The notes: generated by a model not told the origin, from the sequence alone. DNA of 64,000 nt from Echinarachnius parma (GCA_037951105.1 JBAMJV010001330.1:248001-312000); one strand, 5' to 3'. Counted from the first letter of the stretch, positions 1 through 11,110 are shown. Numbers and translations are program-made.

Positions 1-200
1 AGCAAGCAGTAATGCACCTTCTAATAGTTGAAAGGACCATAGACTTAGAGGTACTAAATGTATACACACCTCTGTATTGTGGAAAAACTTTTCACCTCAC
101 TAGCAGGGTCAATGGTTTACAGTTGCCTGGTTTGTACCCGTTTAGTCTGCATCTTATTTGTTCTATGACATGATACCCAAATTTTCTGAAACTTCAACTT

Positions 201-325
201 CATCCTCTGCCAACCCTAAATCTAACCCCGACACTAACCCTCATCCAACCCCAACCCTAACCCTAACCCCAACCCATATCCAAAACTCAACACTAATCCT
301 AATTCCTAATCCTAATCCTAAAATT
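201..325 (+). repeat. Degenerate telomere-like CCCTAA repeats
   Basis: A run of imperfect units (CCCTAA, CCCCAA, CCTAAT) includes two or three exact CCCTAA in a row near 256-270. It is too short and degenerate for an active telomere; it looks like an interstitial telomere-like microsatellite. Confidence 0.7.
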
Positions 326-532
326 ATGATTTTGCTAGTAAACAAAGTGGCAGTACAAACTAGACTGAGTCAGTGTAGACCAAACGGGTGTAGATCCAGC
401 AGCAAGTTCTGGTCCCAAATAGAGTGAATGTGAATGACCGGAATATGGGCTCTACCATACCTCACTGACGCCAACTCACACTCACAATGCACAGCCAGTT
501 TGCATTTAGGATCAACCCTCTACAAGTTTCTC

Positions 533-700
533 GTAAAAAAAGAAAAAAATGTCCCTAAAAAAAGGAAAGAAAGAAGAAAAAAAAGCCCTCTCCACCCTCT
601 CTATTCAACCTCCAACAGAGCTCACTGGTAATAAATAGTGAGTAAGATTACACAGAGCGAGAACTAGAGAGAGAGAGAGGGAGAGGGAGACATTATAAAC
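533..700 (+). repeat. Purine-rich low-complexity tract
   Basis: A-rich runs with AAAGAAAGAAG, followed near 664-690 by a short GA repeat. Simple sequence, no coding support. Confidence 0.7.
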
Positions 701-1014
701 TGGAATAAAGAGGGAAAAAAGGTTGGTGCTTGAATAGAACAGGGTGGAGAGATTTTAGAATTGGGTCCCAAGTGCCTGCCATTTTGCCAAAAGAAAAAAG
801 AAAAAAACGTGAGTGAAAGATTTTTGTTTAAAGTTTTGCGGTTTTGGGGGCACAATAGGCTGGCCAGCAATTACGGAATGGTGTACAATACATTCCCCTT
901 TGATATGCGTACATTGCACACAATGTAAATCAGAGTGGTAGGAAGAAAGTATAGTAGGTAGGGATTCTATGCAAATATAGATTTGGAAAAGAGAGGGTCA
1001 CACAATATATAATA

Positions 1015-1128
1015 CAAGAGAAAGTCCTGTTGGAACGTGTTTGAATGTTTGAAGTGAAAGGACATTGAAAAGGATGGCAGTATACAGAGGAGAAAGTCCT
1101 ATTGAAGTGTGTTTGAATGTGTGAAAAC
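1015..1128 (+). repeat. Two-copy tandem duplication, period about 71
   Basis: GAGAAAGTCCTGTTGGAACG and GAGAAAGTCCTATTGAAGTG begin two diverged copies, each continuing into GTGTTTGAATGT. Confidence 0.7.
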
Positions 1129-1266
1129 AAAAAAGTTAGTATTTACATGTATATGTGTATGGTCTGGGAGCAGCACACAACACCTAGTTACTATAAATGT
1201 ACATTTGTCATGGTTTAAGTTTAACCCTTTCAATACCAATGAGTGAAAACACCATAGGGTTACTTT

Positions 1267-1378
1267 GTACGTTAGCACCCATGGTGTATATACTTTATTG
1301 TACTACAAGGATTTGTAGAGGTGTACGTTAGCACCCATGGTGTATATACTTTATTGTACTACAAGGATTTGTAGAGGT
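1267..1378 (+). repeat. Perfect 56-base tandem duplication
   Basis: The unit starting GTACGTTAGCACCCATGG occurs twice head to tail with no visible difference, so it is recent or an assembly effect. Confidence 0.9.
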
Positions 1379-2981
1379 CTATATCAATATATGTGATTCC
1401 TCGTTTAAACATGTTCAGGACTAGTCCAAAAAAATCGGGGGAATGCATGATATACCAAGATAAAAACATCTCAAGAAAATCAATAAAACAAACTTGGATA
1501 GGTGAATTAAATCTACATGTGATCTGCAACTTATATATTTTTACAAAGTCATCCAGATATTTTAAACCATCTGCTTAGCTGGTTATCCATACAGGTTTAG
1601 GGGTGGGGTGGGGGTGTGATTCGGGAAAGAAAGAAAAGAAAAGAAACTGTTTTTGTTGGGAACTATACCAGAACAAATTCATTATGGGAGTTATTAGTAA
1701 ACTGATAGGTGAACGATGTGAAAGGAAAAATAAATAATAAGCTTTAGATTGATTGGACCCCTACCATAGAAGAATCAAGGGGCTGGGGGCATAATTTATT
1801 TATGAAAAACACATATTATAATACTGTAGGCATAATTTGTTAGTTGAAGGACACCATACTATAACATCGTCGACCGCAAGGTACCTGTGGGGTAGGAACG
1901 CTACATTTGCAAAGTCCCCAAACAAGTCTGATCCAGAAAACCGCTTTATAGACGACTGAAAAGATACTGGGTTTGAGGTTGGGGTCAATAACGTGTCAGT
2001 GAATAGAATCTTGTGAAATGGGGGGAAAAAATCTTGTGAATTTGAAATAAATAAACTCTTGCGGTTCCCTGGATAATGTAAACTAGATGGGATAAAGAGG
2101 AAAATGATGATGAATTTATATTTTAAAGGAGGGGATCCCCAATGGGAAGGAAGCATGCCCCATCAGGTTTGAATGAGATTCTCATTGTCCGAGCAAAAAA
2201 GACCACCACTCGCCCAATTTGATCTCGCAGCAACTTCAGTATATTTGCAATTACTTTTCCTCTGAAGATTGTATGAAAAGTTTCCACTTTTTAAGCTTTA
2301 AAAACAAGAACACAATGGGAATATCAGCTAAGGGGTGATGATGGGATTAATAAAGCTTTATAAATTATAACCTCTCTTTCCTCAAGTGAAAAAAATACGG
2401 CTGAAAACCGAAAATTGGTTGAAATGGTGACATCAATAGGTGTCTTATCCCAATATTTGATTGATCACTGTCAACGAGAATTGTGATAGTGTTGTGTTTT
2501 CTATACCTGCCCGTGATGAATGGGAGGGAATTGTGGGATATTGAAGAGGGACGGGGGTGGCTAATGAATAGCGAGGAATTCACCTGTCTGTTCCTGTGTC
2601 TAGAGATAAGGTCCGTTTCATTTGTGAATTGGAAGCGCTCGGAATAAGACTTTGGTGTACATGCTCTCGTATCAGTGTGGATAATAATGTTGGATATCCG
2701 CAAGTAGTGTGTTGAGTTTCAAAGTGGAATTTTAATTTGATTAAATTCATGCTTGTGATTACAGTGGTAAGTGATAAGTTAGTTAATGATACAATGATTA
2801 TATTAGTGAAGATGTTTATTGAGAACAAACTCAACTGATCTTTGATAGTGATGGATTGATATTGAAAAGAATTAAGGTCACTACGGAAAATTCTTCTTTG
2901 TGCTAAAATTAAATTGATATCTTATGTTTACATTATTGCATTAATGGTGAAATTACTGGCTACATACTGGCTTACAATAGA

Positions 2982-3330
2982 TTAAATAGAGACCCAATGC
3001 TTTGTGGCTTGTGGAATGACAACAGTATTCATGAATGTCGGCACTTTAGCATTTATCCATTTTGAAAATGTACCGTACACCAAAATCAGCATATTATGGT
3101 TTGCAGCAGACAGAGCTTGCATAATGGAATTAGACACCTGCGATCCGCCCGCAACCCTGGCATTGCCGGTGTAATCAGCTAATACGCCAAAAACCGAATA
3201 ATACCGTGAGGGAACACATGATCTCAACATGAATTTGATTTGCCAGAGGCGTGGGGGTTTTGCTTTCATCTACGTTCGTTCGATAAAAGCAGCAAAACGT
3301 TGGGCAAACGCCATCGACGTATAATAGTAT
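2982..3330. other. CpG-richer patch with an unassigned 95-residue minus-strand frame
   Basis: GC and CpG are higher than around it. A minus-strand frame of 95 codons (3269 down to 2982) starts MKAKPPRLWQIKF. I do not recognise the product, and frames of this length occur by chance here. It may be a regulatory patch or a fragment of a repeat or neighbouring gene. Confidence 0.2.
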
Positions 3331-3538
3331 AATTCAATGTTGTTGGTTGTGTCAATCAGAATTCCCAAGTTCTACAACATACACATGTACATGTGGATAA
3401 TGTGCATAGTTATAGAACGAGGCTGCTATTTTTGTACGTGTTGTGCAGTATTTGTATATTTACAGATTTTCTTTCTTAAGGGGATAATATATTTCATGTT
3501 GTAAGTATTTGTCAAGCGCAATTGGAGCGTGAAAGCAA

Positions 3539-3565
3539 GGAGGTATTACAAATTCTAATACCTCC
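3539..3565. repeat. Perfect hairpin of the AAGGAGGTA type
   Basis: Ten-base perfect arms GGAGGTATTA / TAATACCTCC with a 7-base loop. Two other hairpins in the window share the core (24299-24341 and 46128-46164). Confidence 0.75.
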
Positions 3566-3794
3566 GTGGTAATACTTTGAACAACCAGTCCTTTCAGATT
3601 GACCTATTGTACAAAGAGCCAAACAAATACTGTAGTTTAATTTTTTTCTTCTCATTCTTATTTTTAGGGACAAGGATCTTTCACTGTTGTATTATTCACT
3701 CTTTAGCAAGGAGTGCAAGACCTTTTTTCTCTTGACATTTTCACAGGGAGGTGGCCCATGTAGACAAATATGCAGATGTGTGCAAAAAATGATA

Positions 3795-4037
3795 TGTGAC
3801 CGGCTATAGCAAAACCGGTCACTTGTCGGTAAAAATCAAAATGTAGATTTTTCATACCATTACAAAGGCCTCATCACAAGCTTTAATTTGATGCTTTGTT
3901 CTAACTAATTGGCGAAGATATGATTGTTTCAATTTTCCAATCATAGGTCTTTTACACACATTATGTGAACTTAGAATGCCCATTTCTTCAAAACATGAAT
4001 TACCAACAAGTGCCGGGTTTTGCTATGGCCGGTCACA
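3795..4037. mobile_element. MITE with about 31-bp terminal inverted repeats and TA target duplication
   Basis: The ends read TGTGACCGGCTATAGCAAAA and, on the other strand, TGTGACCGGCCATAGCAAAA, with the inverted repeat continuing about ten bases further. Each end is flanked by TA (3793-3794 and 4038-4039). The 243-base element has no open frame. TA duplication suggests the Tc1/mariner group, but the superfamily is inferred. Confidence 0.82.
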
Positions 4038-4075
4038 TATGGTAATATTCTCTCTCTCTCTAAATGTCTTTTTAT

Positions 4076-4180
4076 AAAGTACTTCTGCAGACTACCCTGG
4101 GCTGGCCTGGGTTTACAGGAAGCAACAGACTTGGGTTGTGTCTACTGGTGACCCTGTCCTTGCCCTTGAAGCACATAATG
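4076..4180 (+). repeat. Direct repeat, copy 1 (partner at 4457-4562)
   Basis: It begins AAGTACTTCTGCAGACTACC and ends near CTTGCCCTTGAAG. The partner copy lies 381 bases downstream. It is a dispersed-repeat fragment with no coding support. Confidence 0.8.
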
Positions 4181-4259
4181 TACAGTACAACCAGATACAG
4201 AGAGGGAGAACATTGTATGAGAAAGTTCTCTCTCAGCAGTGTAAACAATACACAGGGGC

Positions 4260-4390
4260 TCCAAAAATAGCCCTCGAAAGTCGTTAAATAACCCACAAAA
4301 AATTGCATAGTGTTCAATGCAAAGCAAATTTCAGAGTTATATTTTCATGCAAGCAACCTTAAAAAGTAGCCCCCAAAAAATAAATATTAA
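4260..4390. repeat. Dispersed repeat, copy 1 (partner at 20084-20190)
   Basis: The shared core is TTGCATAG.GTT.AATGCAAA followed by CAAATTTCAGAGTT and an AAAGTAG.CCCC.AAAAATAAAT end. The partner lies in intron 2. Confidence 0.75.
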
Positions 4391-4456
4391 TTTTTTTTCC
4401 CTTTCTCTCAGTATAATCATTTGTGTGTTGCACCTTTTATATATTTGCTGATAAAT

Positions 4457-4562
4457 AAAGTACTTCTGCAGACTACCCTGGTCTTGGTTTGCAGGAAGCA
4501 ATAGACTTGGGCTGTGTCTACTGTTGACCTTGCTCTTGCCCTTGAAGGTCATACAACAGACC
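4457..4562 (+). repeat. Direct repeat, copy 2 (partner at 4076-4180)
   Basis: Same start AAGTACTTCTGCAGACTACC and end CTTGCCCTTGAAG, with small indels relative to copy 1. Confidence 0.8.
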
Positions 4563-4917
4563 TCAGACAGGAAGAACAAACTTCCTGGTTACATAATGCT
4601 GACCAATTCAAATGTTGAATCAAGACTGTTTGCTTGCACTCTCTCTTGTATTTGTAGAAGACCACTTGATTAATCATATAGAGCACTAAAGTAATGATAT
4701 CACACTATTTCATTATAAAATGGTAGTTAACCAATTTTGACGACCTGTCTTTTGTTTCGATTTGAGCTCTTGATGGTAGAATGGAGCAGGATGAATTTCT
4801 ACATGTACATGTAGTTAACCTGTTTCCCGCTAGGTTTTGCAATCCCCATAGGGTTAATACAGGGACTACCACATTTTGTTAGGCAATGGGTTACCAACCG
4901 CTAGCTGATACATTTTA

Positions 4918-4990
4918 GGCTTGCCTGCCATAATTTAGGACCATTACCTATGACATAGGTGTGACATCACACTTTTGTACTCGGTTAGCA
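4918..4990. repeat. Dispersed repeat, copy 1 (partner at 19910-19985)
   Basis: The shared frame GCTTGCCTG.CATA, GTGAC.TCACACTTT and a TTCTCGGTT-like end is seen in both copies. Both this family and the one at 4260 have partners near 20 kb, so they may be parts of one older element. Confidence 0.6.
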
Positions 4991-5972
4991 GACAGAGCTG
5001 TCTATCTGACCTAGTTCCAGTGGTATAATTAGGTTTAATAGCTATTTGGATTAGATATATCAGTTTGATATGTCTGAAGGTTATTTCATAATATCCCCCA
5101 TTTAATAGAATCAATCCAGTTTTATTGCATTTAATTTCTTTGTATATTTGCATGCCCTGGATTTATCAAAATAGTTGGTCTAATTCTGAAATGTTTTATG
5201 CCAATGGACATTGGATTGTTCCATTGATCGTTCCATTCTAATGGAAATAACCTTCCATATCAGTATGAGCCAATGAAATAAATGTAACAAAATGTGTCAA
5301 ACTAGCGCATATATGGTGCTTTATGTAAGGTCTGTTTTTTATTGAAAAGAAGAATAGTGAAGTCTGGATTCCAGTTTACCATGATCAATAGATCAGTGGT
5401 TACATCTGACTTGTTTTTGCTGATGTAATGGGACTTTGTGGTGCAGTATGTGGTTGGTTTGGTTGGTTTGTGTAATTATCTTTTGATATAAAATACCAAA
5501 GATGAATGCTATCAAAATAGTAAGTAGATACCCCACCAACTTCCTCTCTTGTGGAATTTTAGAATTTAGAGGTTATGTACATCAGTGGTGGGTTTAATTA
5601 ATGATCATGTTGTTGACATGGATCCCTTTTGATTGACAACCTATTGTTAATTATCTGCAATCATCTTCAGGTACAGTCTTCAGTATGTTCTGTTAATGTT
5701 GACGTTAATCTATTTGTTATTACTATGACCGTGGGTTATATAGGAGAATGGACATTCACATGTCCATAATTACATGTTATCATATGTTCTGCCTCTTCTG
5801 AGCCATACAGCTACATGATATACATGTATATTTCAAGAATTTAAAAGAATTTTTTATCAGCCATTTCTAGACCAAGGAAATCAAAGGAATGTTAAGGTTA
5901 TCCCACATTTGTACGCAGTCCCTCGAATAACCATCAATACCACATCACCTTCATGGTGTTTGCAAAGTACAT

Positions 5973-6222
5973 TGTATTATTTGGCTTTCAAGCAGCAATA
6001 CAATGATTCGAAACAAAAACCTCTTTCCGTTTTATAGCACATGCATTATTTGGCTTTGGAAACAAAAAATTCTTTCAAGTTCAAGAGATGCTCTATTTAT
6101 CTTTCTCGCAATGTTGAAATGTTTGGAAACCAAAAACTTTTTCAGTTCGACAATCGCTTTATTTATCTTTCTCACAACGATGAAATAGTTTGAAACAAAA
6201 GCAGCATTTTTCCGTTCGGTAG
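5973..6222 (+). repeat. Minisatellite, about four degenerate units of 50-70 bases
   Basis: GAAACAAAAA-type motifs recur at 6009, 6058, 6127 and 6191, each followed by TTTC.GTT and CTTTATTTATCTTTCTC-like text. It lies upstream of the first coding exon. Confidence 0.7.
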
Positions 6223-6229
6223 TCTGCCA

Positions 6230-6560
6230 ATTATCTCGACCAAACAGGTGACCGCAATTAGCTAGGTGAAGTGGAGCGTCAGATTTTTGAGGGCCGGGGT
6301 ATAATTGCGGTAGGTAGTCTGCGGACACGTTCAACAAGAATGGGAAGTCCTAATGAGTTGTGGAGTAGTGAAGTAGCACGGGCGGACCGACGACGCAGAC
6401 CAGGAGAGGAAATCGGCTCGACATGGTTGTAATTATTTGCTGAATGAAACACCCCTCCAGGGGAATTTACGTTAGGAAGTGGGATTACCTGAACACGTTT
6501 TACTTTTAAAACCAAACCCAGTCTTGTTTCCTGGATTCCACGAGTTGGATTGTCTTCTAG
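6230..6560 (+). promoter_or_regulatory. CpG-richer stretch upstream of the first coding exon, possible promoter or 5' UTR exon
   Basis: This stretch has clearly more CpG and GC than its flanks (for example GCGGACCGACGACGCAG near 6384) and lies 300-640 bases before the coding exon. It could hold the non-coding first exon implied by the acceptor at 6800. No TATA box, initiator or convincing donor could be fixed, so this is positional inference. Confidence 0.22.
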
Positions 6561-6800
6561 ATTTTGCAGCAAACTAAACTTGTTGACTTTTCCATTAACG
6601 GAAGTGAAAACATTTTAAAGAAGGTTCTTCCTATCATCTCTTCAAAGTTATATTCTTAATGATTGGATAGAAATGGTGGCAAATATGTGCTTGCGTTTTC
6701 TTTGGTTTCAATTCTTGTTCTTTAATAACTTACAAACATCATTCCCTATCTCATTGATGTGTAATACATTTATGTTTTCTGTTTTCTTTTTGTCAAACAG

Positions 6801-6870
6801 AAGTGATGTGCTCTTTGGCTTTTTGATGCTGAACACACTGGATTAATACCTTGCAGGGAAACATTACACA
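6801..6870 (+). other. 5' UTR part of the first coding exon
   Basis: A pyrimidine-rich tract ends in CAAACAG at 6800, a good splice acceptor, so the start-codon exon probably begins at 6801 and is preceded by one or more non-coding exons. An in-frame TAA at 6844-6846 closes the frame upstream of the ATG at 6871, so the coding region does not extend further 5'. The upstream exon itself could not be placed. If transcription instead starts within this segment, the acceptor would be fortuitous. Confidence 0.45.
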
Positions 6871-8112
6871 ATGGATGATATGGATCACCTACAGACAATG
6901 AAAGCGTTGATGCAAGGACAAGTTGCCACTGGAGTTGCCAATATGAGGCATATATGCAGGAACTGTTGCCCGTCCAGGAGATGGACCATCTTAGCCATGC
7001 TCCTCCTTCACATTTTGTCTTCGACACTGACGTCAGCGTCGGCGTATCCACAATTCACAGAGCAGAGTCCAGGATCTTCCTTTCAGACAATAGCAATGGA
7101 CGCTCAGACGGGAACCGTCTACATAGGTTCCGTCAACAGCGTGTACAAACTTGACAGTAATCTCACCCAGAGTGCGCAGGCCGTCACGGGACCGAAGTGG
7201 GACAGTCCAGATTGTGTGCCTCCAAGGAAGGAAAACTGTTCGCAGAACACTTTGATGGATAATGTCAACAAGGTGCTGCTGGTTGATGGCGATCGCCTGA
7301 TCGTCTGTGGAACAGTGTATCAGGGTGTGTGTGACATCCTGTCTGGAAGTTCACTGCAGGTCCTGTGGGATCAGTCGATGACGGAGATCTCAGTGAATAC
7401 AGAGTATGGCGCTACAGTGGCCTTTCTTAGTGACGGCCCAAACAACATGAGGACTATGTATGTGGCATCGTCTTCATCCGAATGGTTTCGGTCGAACTTA
7501 TGGACGCTATCAAGCAGACAGGTTCCCACCGACTACCAAAGCAGTTCCCTCTTCAAGGTTTATAGCGATGGTGGGCAGTCAACATCTCCAACGTCTATCC
7601 AAATCCCTGTGGAAACCATCGGCAAGGCACCTCCATCGCAACCTTTCAACATCAGCTACGTGTCGGGCTTCGCAGCCAATGGTTTTAGCTACTTTGTCGC
7701 AGTTCAGCCCGAATATTATGACACGCCCGGCCCGCACTTCACCAAGCTTGCGCGCGTTTGCCAGCAAGACGATCATTTCTACTCGTACGTTGAGCTACCG
7801 CTCCGATGCTACGTCTATGACAGCACTGGGAGGACTCTGTACAACCTTGCGCAGTCTGCTTACGTCGGCACCGTGGGGGCTAATGTTGGATCCTCAAATC
7901 TGAGTCCTGATACGAAAGTTCTCTACGTTGTGTTCTCTCGGTCGGATGGGTTAACCATCAACCCTACTGCGGAGTCAGCAGTTTGCATGTACCCGCTCTC
8001 TCTGATAGACCAGGTTTTCTGGGAAAGGAGGCTTGGGTGTGCCATGGGTGTGACAGACAGGACAGATATCGACTGGCTGGGGTCTGCGGGGTGTGGGACA
8101 TCACCCAGCATG
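6871..8112 (+). CDS. PLXNB: Plexin coding exon 1: signal peptide and most of the Sema domain
   Basis: It encodes residues 1-414. ATG 6871 has A at -3 and G at +4 and follows an in-frame stop. A hydrophobic stretch at residues 39-58 ending in ASA is the likely signal peptide, with the mature protein starting near Tyr59. The Sema beta-propeller starts near residue 68 (AMDAQTGTVYIGSVN). Plexin-typical cysteines are seen at 115/123 (DCVPP...C), 146/154 (CGTVYQGVC), 297, 313 and 372, with the motif FYSYVELPLRC at 303-313. N-glycosylation sequons lie at 97, 122 and 260. The open frame runs four codons past the donor ATG|GTGAGT at 8112/8113 and then stops, so splicing is required. The 38-residue stretch before the hydrophobic core is long for a signal peptide; Met25 (6943) would give a more typical one. 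Confidence 0.95.
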
Positions 8113-8596
8113 GTGAGTTGGACATGATCAGGATCATATTAATTGGATTTAGTAATAATTTATTATATGAAAATGTCTTGTTTAGATTCATTCCTACAAG
8201 CCTAAGATACTGTCGTTGTCATAGTGAGCTTACCCAAAACCTTGCTGGGACATACATGTAATCCATAATTGCAAGGGTAGCGGAGAATGTATTCATAAGA
8301 AGTATAATAATATGTATAATCCATGTAAATTTACAAATTAATAAACATTTTTGAAATTGTTTTGTTTTTTTGAATTCATCAACACAATCAATGCAACAGG
8401 CCCTAGATATTGTTACCAGGTGCCAACAAATAACCCTCCTGGTGGTTGGGTACCCATCAATGCAAGGGTGGTTTATAGCGATTCCAGCAAAACCATGATT
8501 ATGATGTTTTACCCACCTTATGAATCGTATAATATACATTAATTTATCAAATAATTATTAATTGTGACTAATTAAAATGCCTCTATATTTGAATAG
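8113..8596 (+). other. Intron 1 (484 bases)
   Basis: It runs from GTGAGT to GAATAG. It holds only the exon 2 relic at 8378-8488; the rest is AT-rich with no other recognisable feature. Confidence 0.92.
8378..8488 (+). pseudogene. Decayed tandem copy of plexin exon 2 (exon relic)
   Basis: It aligns without gaps to the first 37 codons of exon 2, which lies 219 bases downstream. About 28 of 37 residues are identical (shared INTINATGP, PTNNP and VPINAR), and DNA identity is about 77 percent by hand count. The similarity continues a few bases into the intron (TTTGAAT), but where exon 2 has AG the copy has TC, so the acceptor is gone. After the VYSDSS segment the similarity stops: the second half of the exon and the donor are missing. 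The frame is open to about 8542 although the copy cannot splice as it stands. It may be a former alternative exon or a duplication that was never used. Confidence 0.88.
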
Positions 8597-8788
8597 ATCA
8601 ACACAATCAACGCAACGGGTCCAGGATACTGTCATCGGGAGCCAACGAACAACCCTCTTGGTGGTTCGGTACCCATCAATGCGAGGGCGGTATACAATGA
8701 CCAGTCCTACCTGACGTCCATCGCAGCCACGGTCCACCTTGGGCAGACGGTCATCTTTGTTGGAGATGTGGATGGAAACCTGAAAAAG
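8597..8788 (+). CDS. PLXNB: Plexin coding exon 2: Sema domain, late blades
   Basis: It encodes residues 415-478, phase 0 at both ends, between acceptor TTTGAATAG and donor AAG|GTAATT. It contains a Sema segment with the plexin-like pattern LTSIAATVHLGQTVIFVGD (residues 454-472), corresponding to the human plexin A1 segment LTAVAAYDYRGRTVVFAG as remembered. Cys426 and Cys408 of the preceding exon are likely disulfide-bonded Sema cysteines. A decayed copy of its first half lies in the intron just upstream. The following intron is 12.7 kb. Confidence 0.94.
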
Positions 8789-9329
8789 GTAATTTATTTA
8801 TCAATTCAAGAAATACTGCTTAACACTGCCAGTGTAATGAAGATGCCAAGCGTTCGAAACAAGCAAAATCTTTGTGGTTTTTGGTTCTTTCTATTTGATT
8901 GCTTAGAACAATAGCAAGAGGACAATATTAAATGCTTTCTTCAATTTAAAAAATATAACACACTTCTTGTCTAGTTATATATGTAATGATTCCTTTTTAT
9001 ATCGTCTCTTTGTTGAAATTGATTTAAAAAGTCAGTAGGAAGAAAAATTGAAGAAAGAAAGAAAGAAAAAAAAGTCAGGAAAAATTGAAGGGACAATTTA
9101 CAGACAGGAGAAAGAATTGCGAAACAAACAAAATGCAAAATAAGATCAGTAAGATGATCAAAGATTTGCACTTTTTGAGGTCATTCTGGCCTGGACTCTG
9201 CAATCAAGTCTTTCCCACCCCCACCCTCTCTTCAAAGGGAAGGTGGCTACTGTCTGCATGTAAACCTCAAAAGTCAATGGTGTGGTTTGGACTTCCTGCA
9301 TCAATCATAAATCAGTTTTAAAAATAAGA

Positions 9330-9505
9330 TTGAACACTAGTGGTTGAAATGATGACAAAATCTAGACCAATTAGTGAACTTTATAAAATAGTACTTCAAA
9401 TTCACAATCGGATGAATCTTATCAAGGATTTATAAAATAGTGGTTGGAATTATGACAAAACCTCTGAGACAAATTAGTGAACTTGTAAAATAGTGGTTGA
9501 CATTG
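9330..9505 (+). repeat. Degenerate tandem repeat, about three units
   Basis: ATAAAATAGTGGTTG, ATGACAAAA and AATTAGTGAACTT recur with a period of roughly 75 bases. Confidence 0.6.
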
Positions 9506-10381
9506 ACTGTTGGGGATGGACAATCCATTGGTTTGAGGTAACTAATTTTATCTGTATCTAACATAATCCATCAAAATCATTGTTTTGTAATATCCTTGTT
9601 GACTTTGTCAGATTGAAAAGGAACTGTAGCAATCAAACAGAAATGTAGTATATTTTTCTTTTGAGAACTTTGAGGACCCTTGTTTAATATAGACTCTGTA
9701 AAATCGTTTATCACAATGATTTGTTTTGTAAAATCAAACCTCATTTTCAAAATTTACTGAAGTATATTTTTGCCTTAAATGTATCATTGAATTAGGTCAT
9801 TGTCTGCGACAAGTGAATATAGGGAAATCTGTCATTATAAAGACAATTTGATTTTGATTTTCTTTGTCCTCTAGAACAAAAAAAAAACGTGCCATCATTT
9901 TAATGCAATGGATGGTTGCGATTGGCAACCTCTTTGCACTGCATTTAAAGTTTAAAAAGTACAACATTGATTTAAACAATTTGTGTACTTTTAATAGAAG
10001 TATGTTATTTTTATCAAATAGTTTGTTGGTGAATCACCAAGGAACTTTTCAGAAATGTTATCCATAGATTTTAGAGATGATATTTTCTTTTCAAAGAAAG
10101 TGAGGTACAGGCACAAAGCTCAGGTCTGCTTGAAATGTTTGGATAATACAACCTCTACCAAGAAAAGGAGCTTTACTCACTGCTAGTAAAAGGAGAACGG
10201 AGGATTTACACGTTTAACTAAAGGAAAAGAAAATCTAGGGTTAGTCCCCAAACTTCTCAGCAAATTTCAGAAGAGATTCCTGTGGTATTTTATGGGGACA
10301 AAAACAGACAACATAACAATTTAAAGAACATTCATTATGAAGGAAGAATATACAAATTAATCTGCCCCCTTTCCTCACATG

Positions 10382-10398
10382 CCCCCCCCCCCCCCCCC
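10382..10398. repeat. Poly-C run
   Basis: Seventeen C in a row, then a C-rich flank. Confidence 0.9.
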
Positions 10399-10533
10399 TC
10401 CCTGGCCCCCACACATACATGTACACACATACAAATGCTCTGAAAAATCAGAGTTACGCCATTAACTGCCTTGGATTGGACGATGGTGTGAAAAAGATGG
10501 ATTTTAACTTGGATTAGGTAATTAAGGAATTAA

Positions 10534-10893
10534 AGGGATCTAGTAACTTTGTTGACATGTGCAAAAAGTGATAAATGATTGGTACAATGTATATTGTTGT
10601 TATCTGATATGTCCACTGGGTGTTGTGTGAAAATTTCAAGTTAAATGGAGTAATGTGTAAAAATGCAAAGTGATATTCACTAACTCATTGCACTCACTTT
10701 GTTCACAGTTTTCGCGGTCCAGTGGATAATTTAACATCTGAACACTTCAATCGTAAATATCTTTTTAAAGGGAAATTTTAAAAACCGAAACCTGTCCCAT
10801 GCTTTTTTTGCTAATACGAATACAATAAGGTATGGGGGAACCACTAGACTTCCATTTGGATTTTGAGGATTTGGGCAATGTTACTAAGTCCCT
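10534..10893. mobile_element. T2/Kolobok-like MITE, copy 1
   Basis: The ends AGGGATCTAGTAACTTTG and, on the other strand, AGGGACTTAGTAACATTG are flanked by TTAA on each side (10530-10533, 10894-10897). TTAAAGGRR termini with TTAA duplication are known for the T2/Kolobok group of Xenopus MITEs. The element has no coding capacity. A second copy lies at 40277-40654. Confidence 0.85.
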
Positions 10894-11068
10894 TTAAGGG
10901 AAAAAAGAGATGGGATGGGAAAAGAAGAAGTGGGATCATGTAAGGGCCTGGGGGCAGAATGAACTTGAGCAACAACCACTGAGGAAAGTCAAGGTTTGTG
11001 AGGAAAATGTGAGGAAAACCGGGATAGGAAAGACATTTTAAAAAAGGAAAGGAAAGCAAAAAAAAGTA

Positions 11069-11110
11069 CCCCCCACCCCCCCCCACCCCCCCCCCCCCCC
11101 CACCACCACC

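Noticed and set aside
7460-7903. 147-codon plus-strand frame
   Set aside because: It is an out-of-frame shadow of plexin exon 1, which has clear Sema motifs in the other frame.
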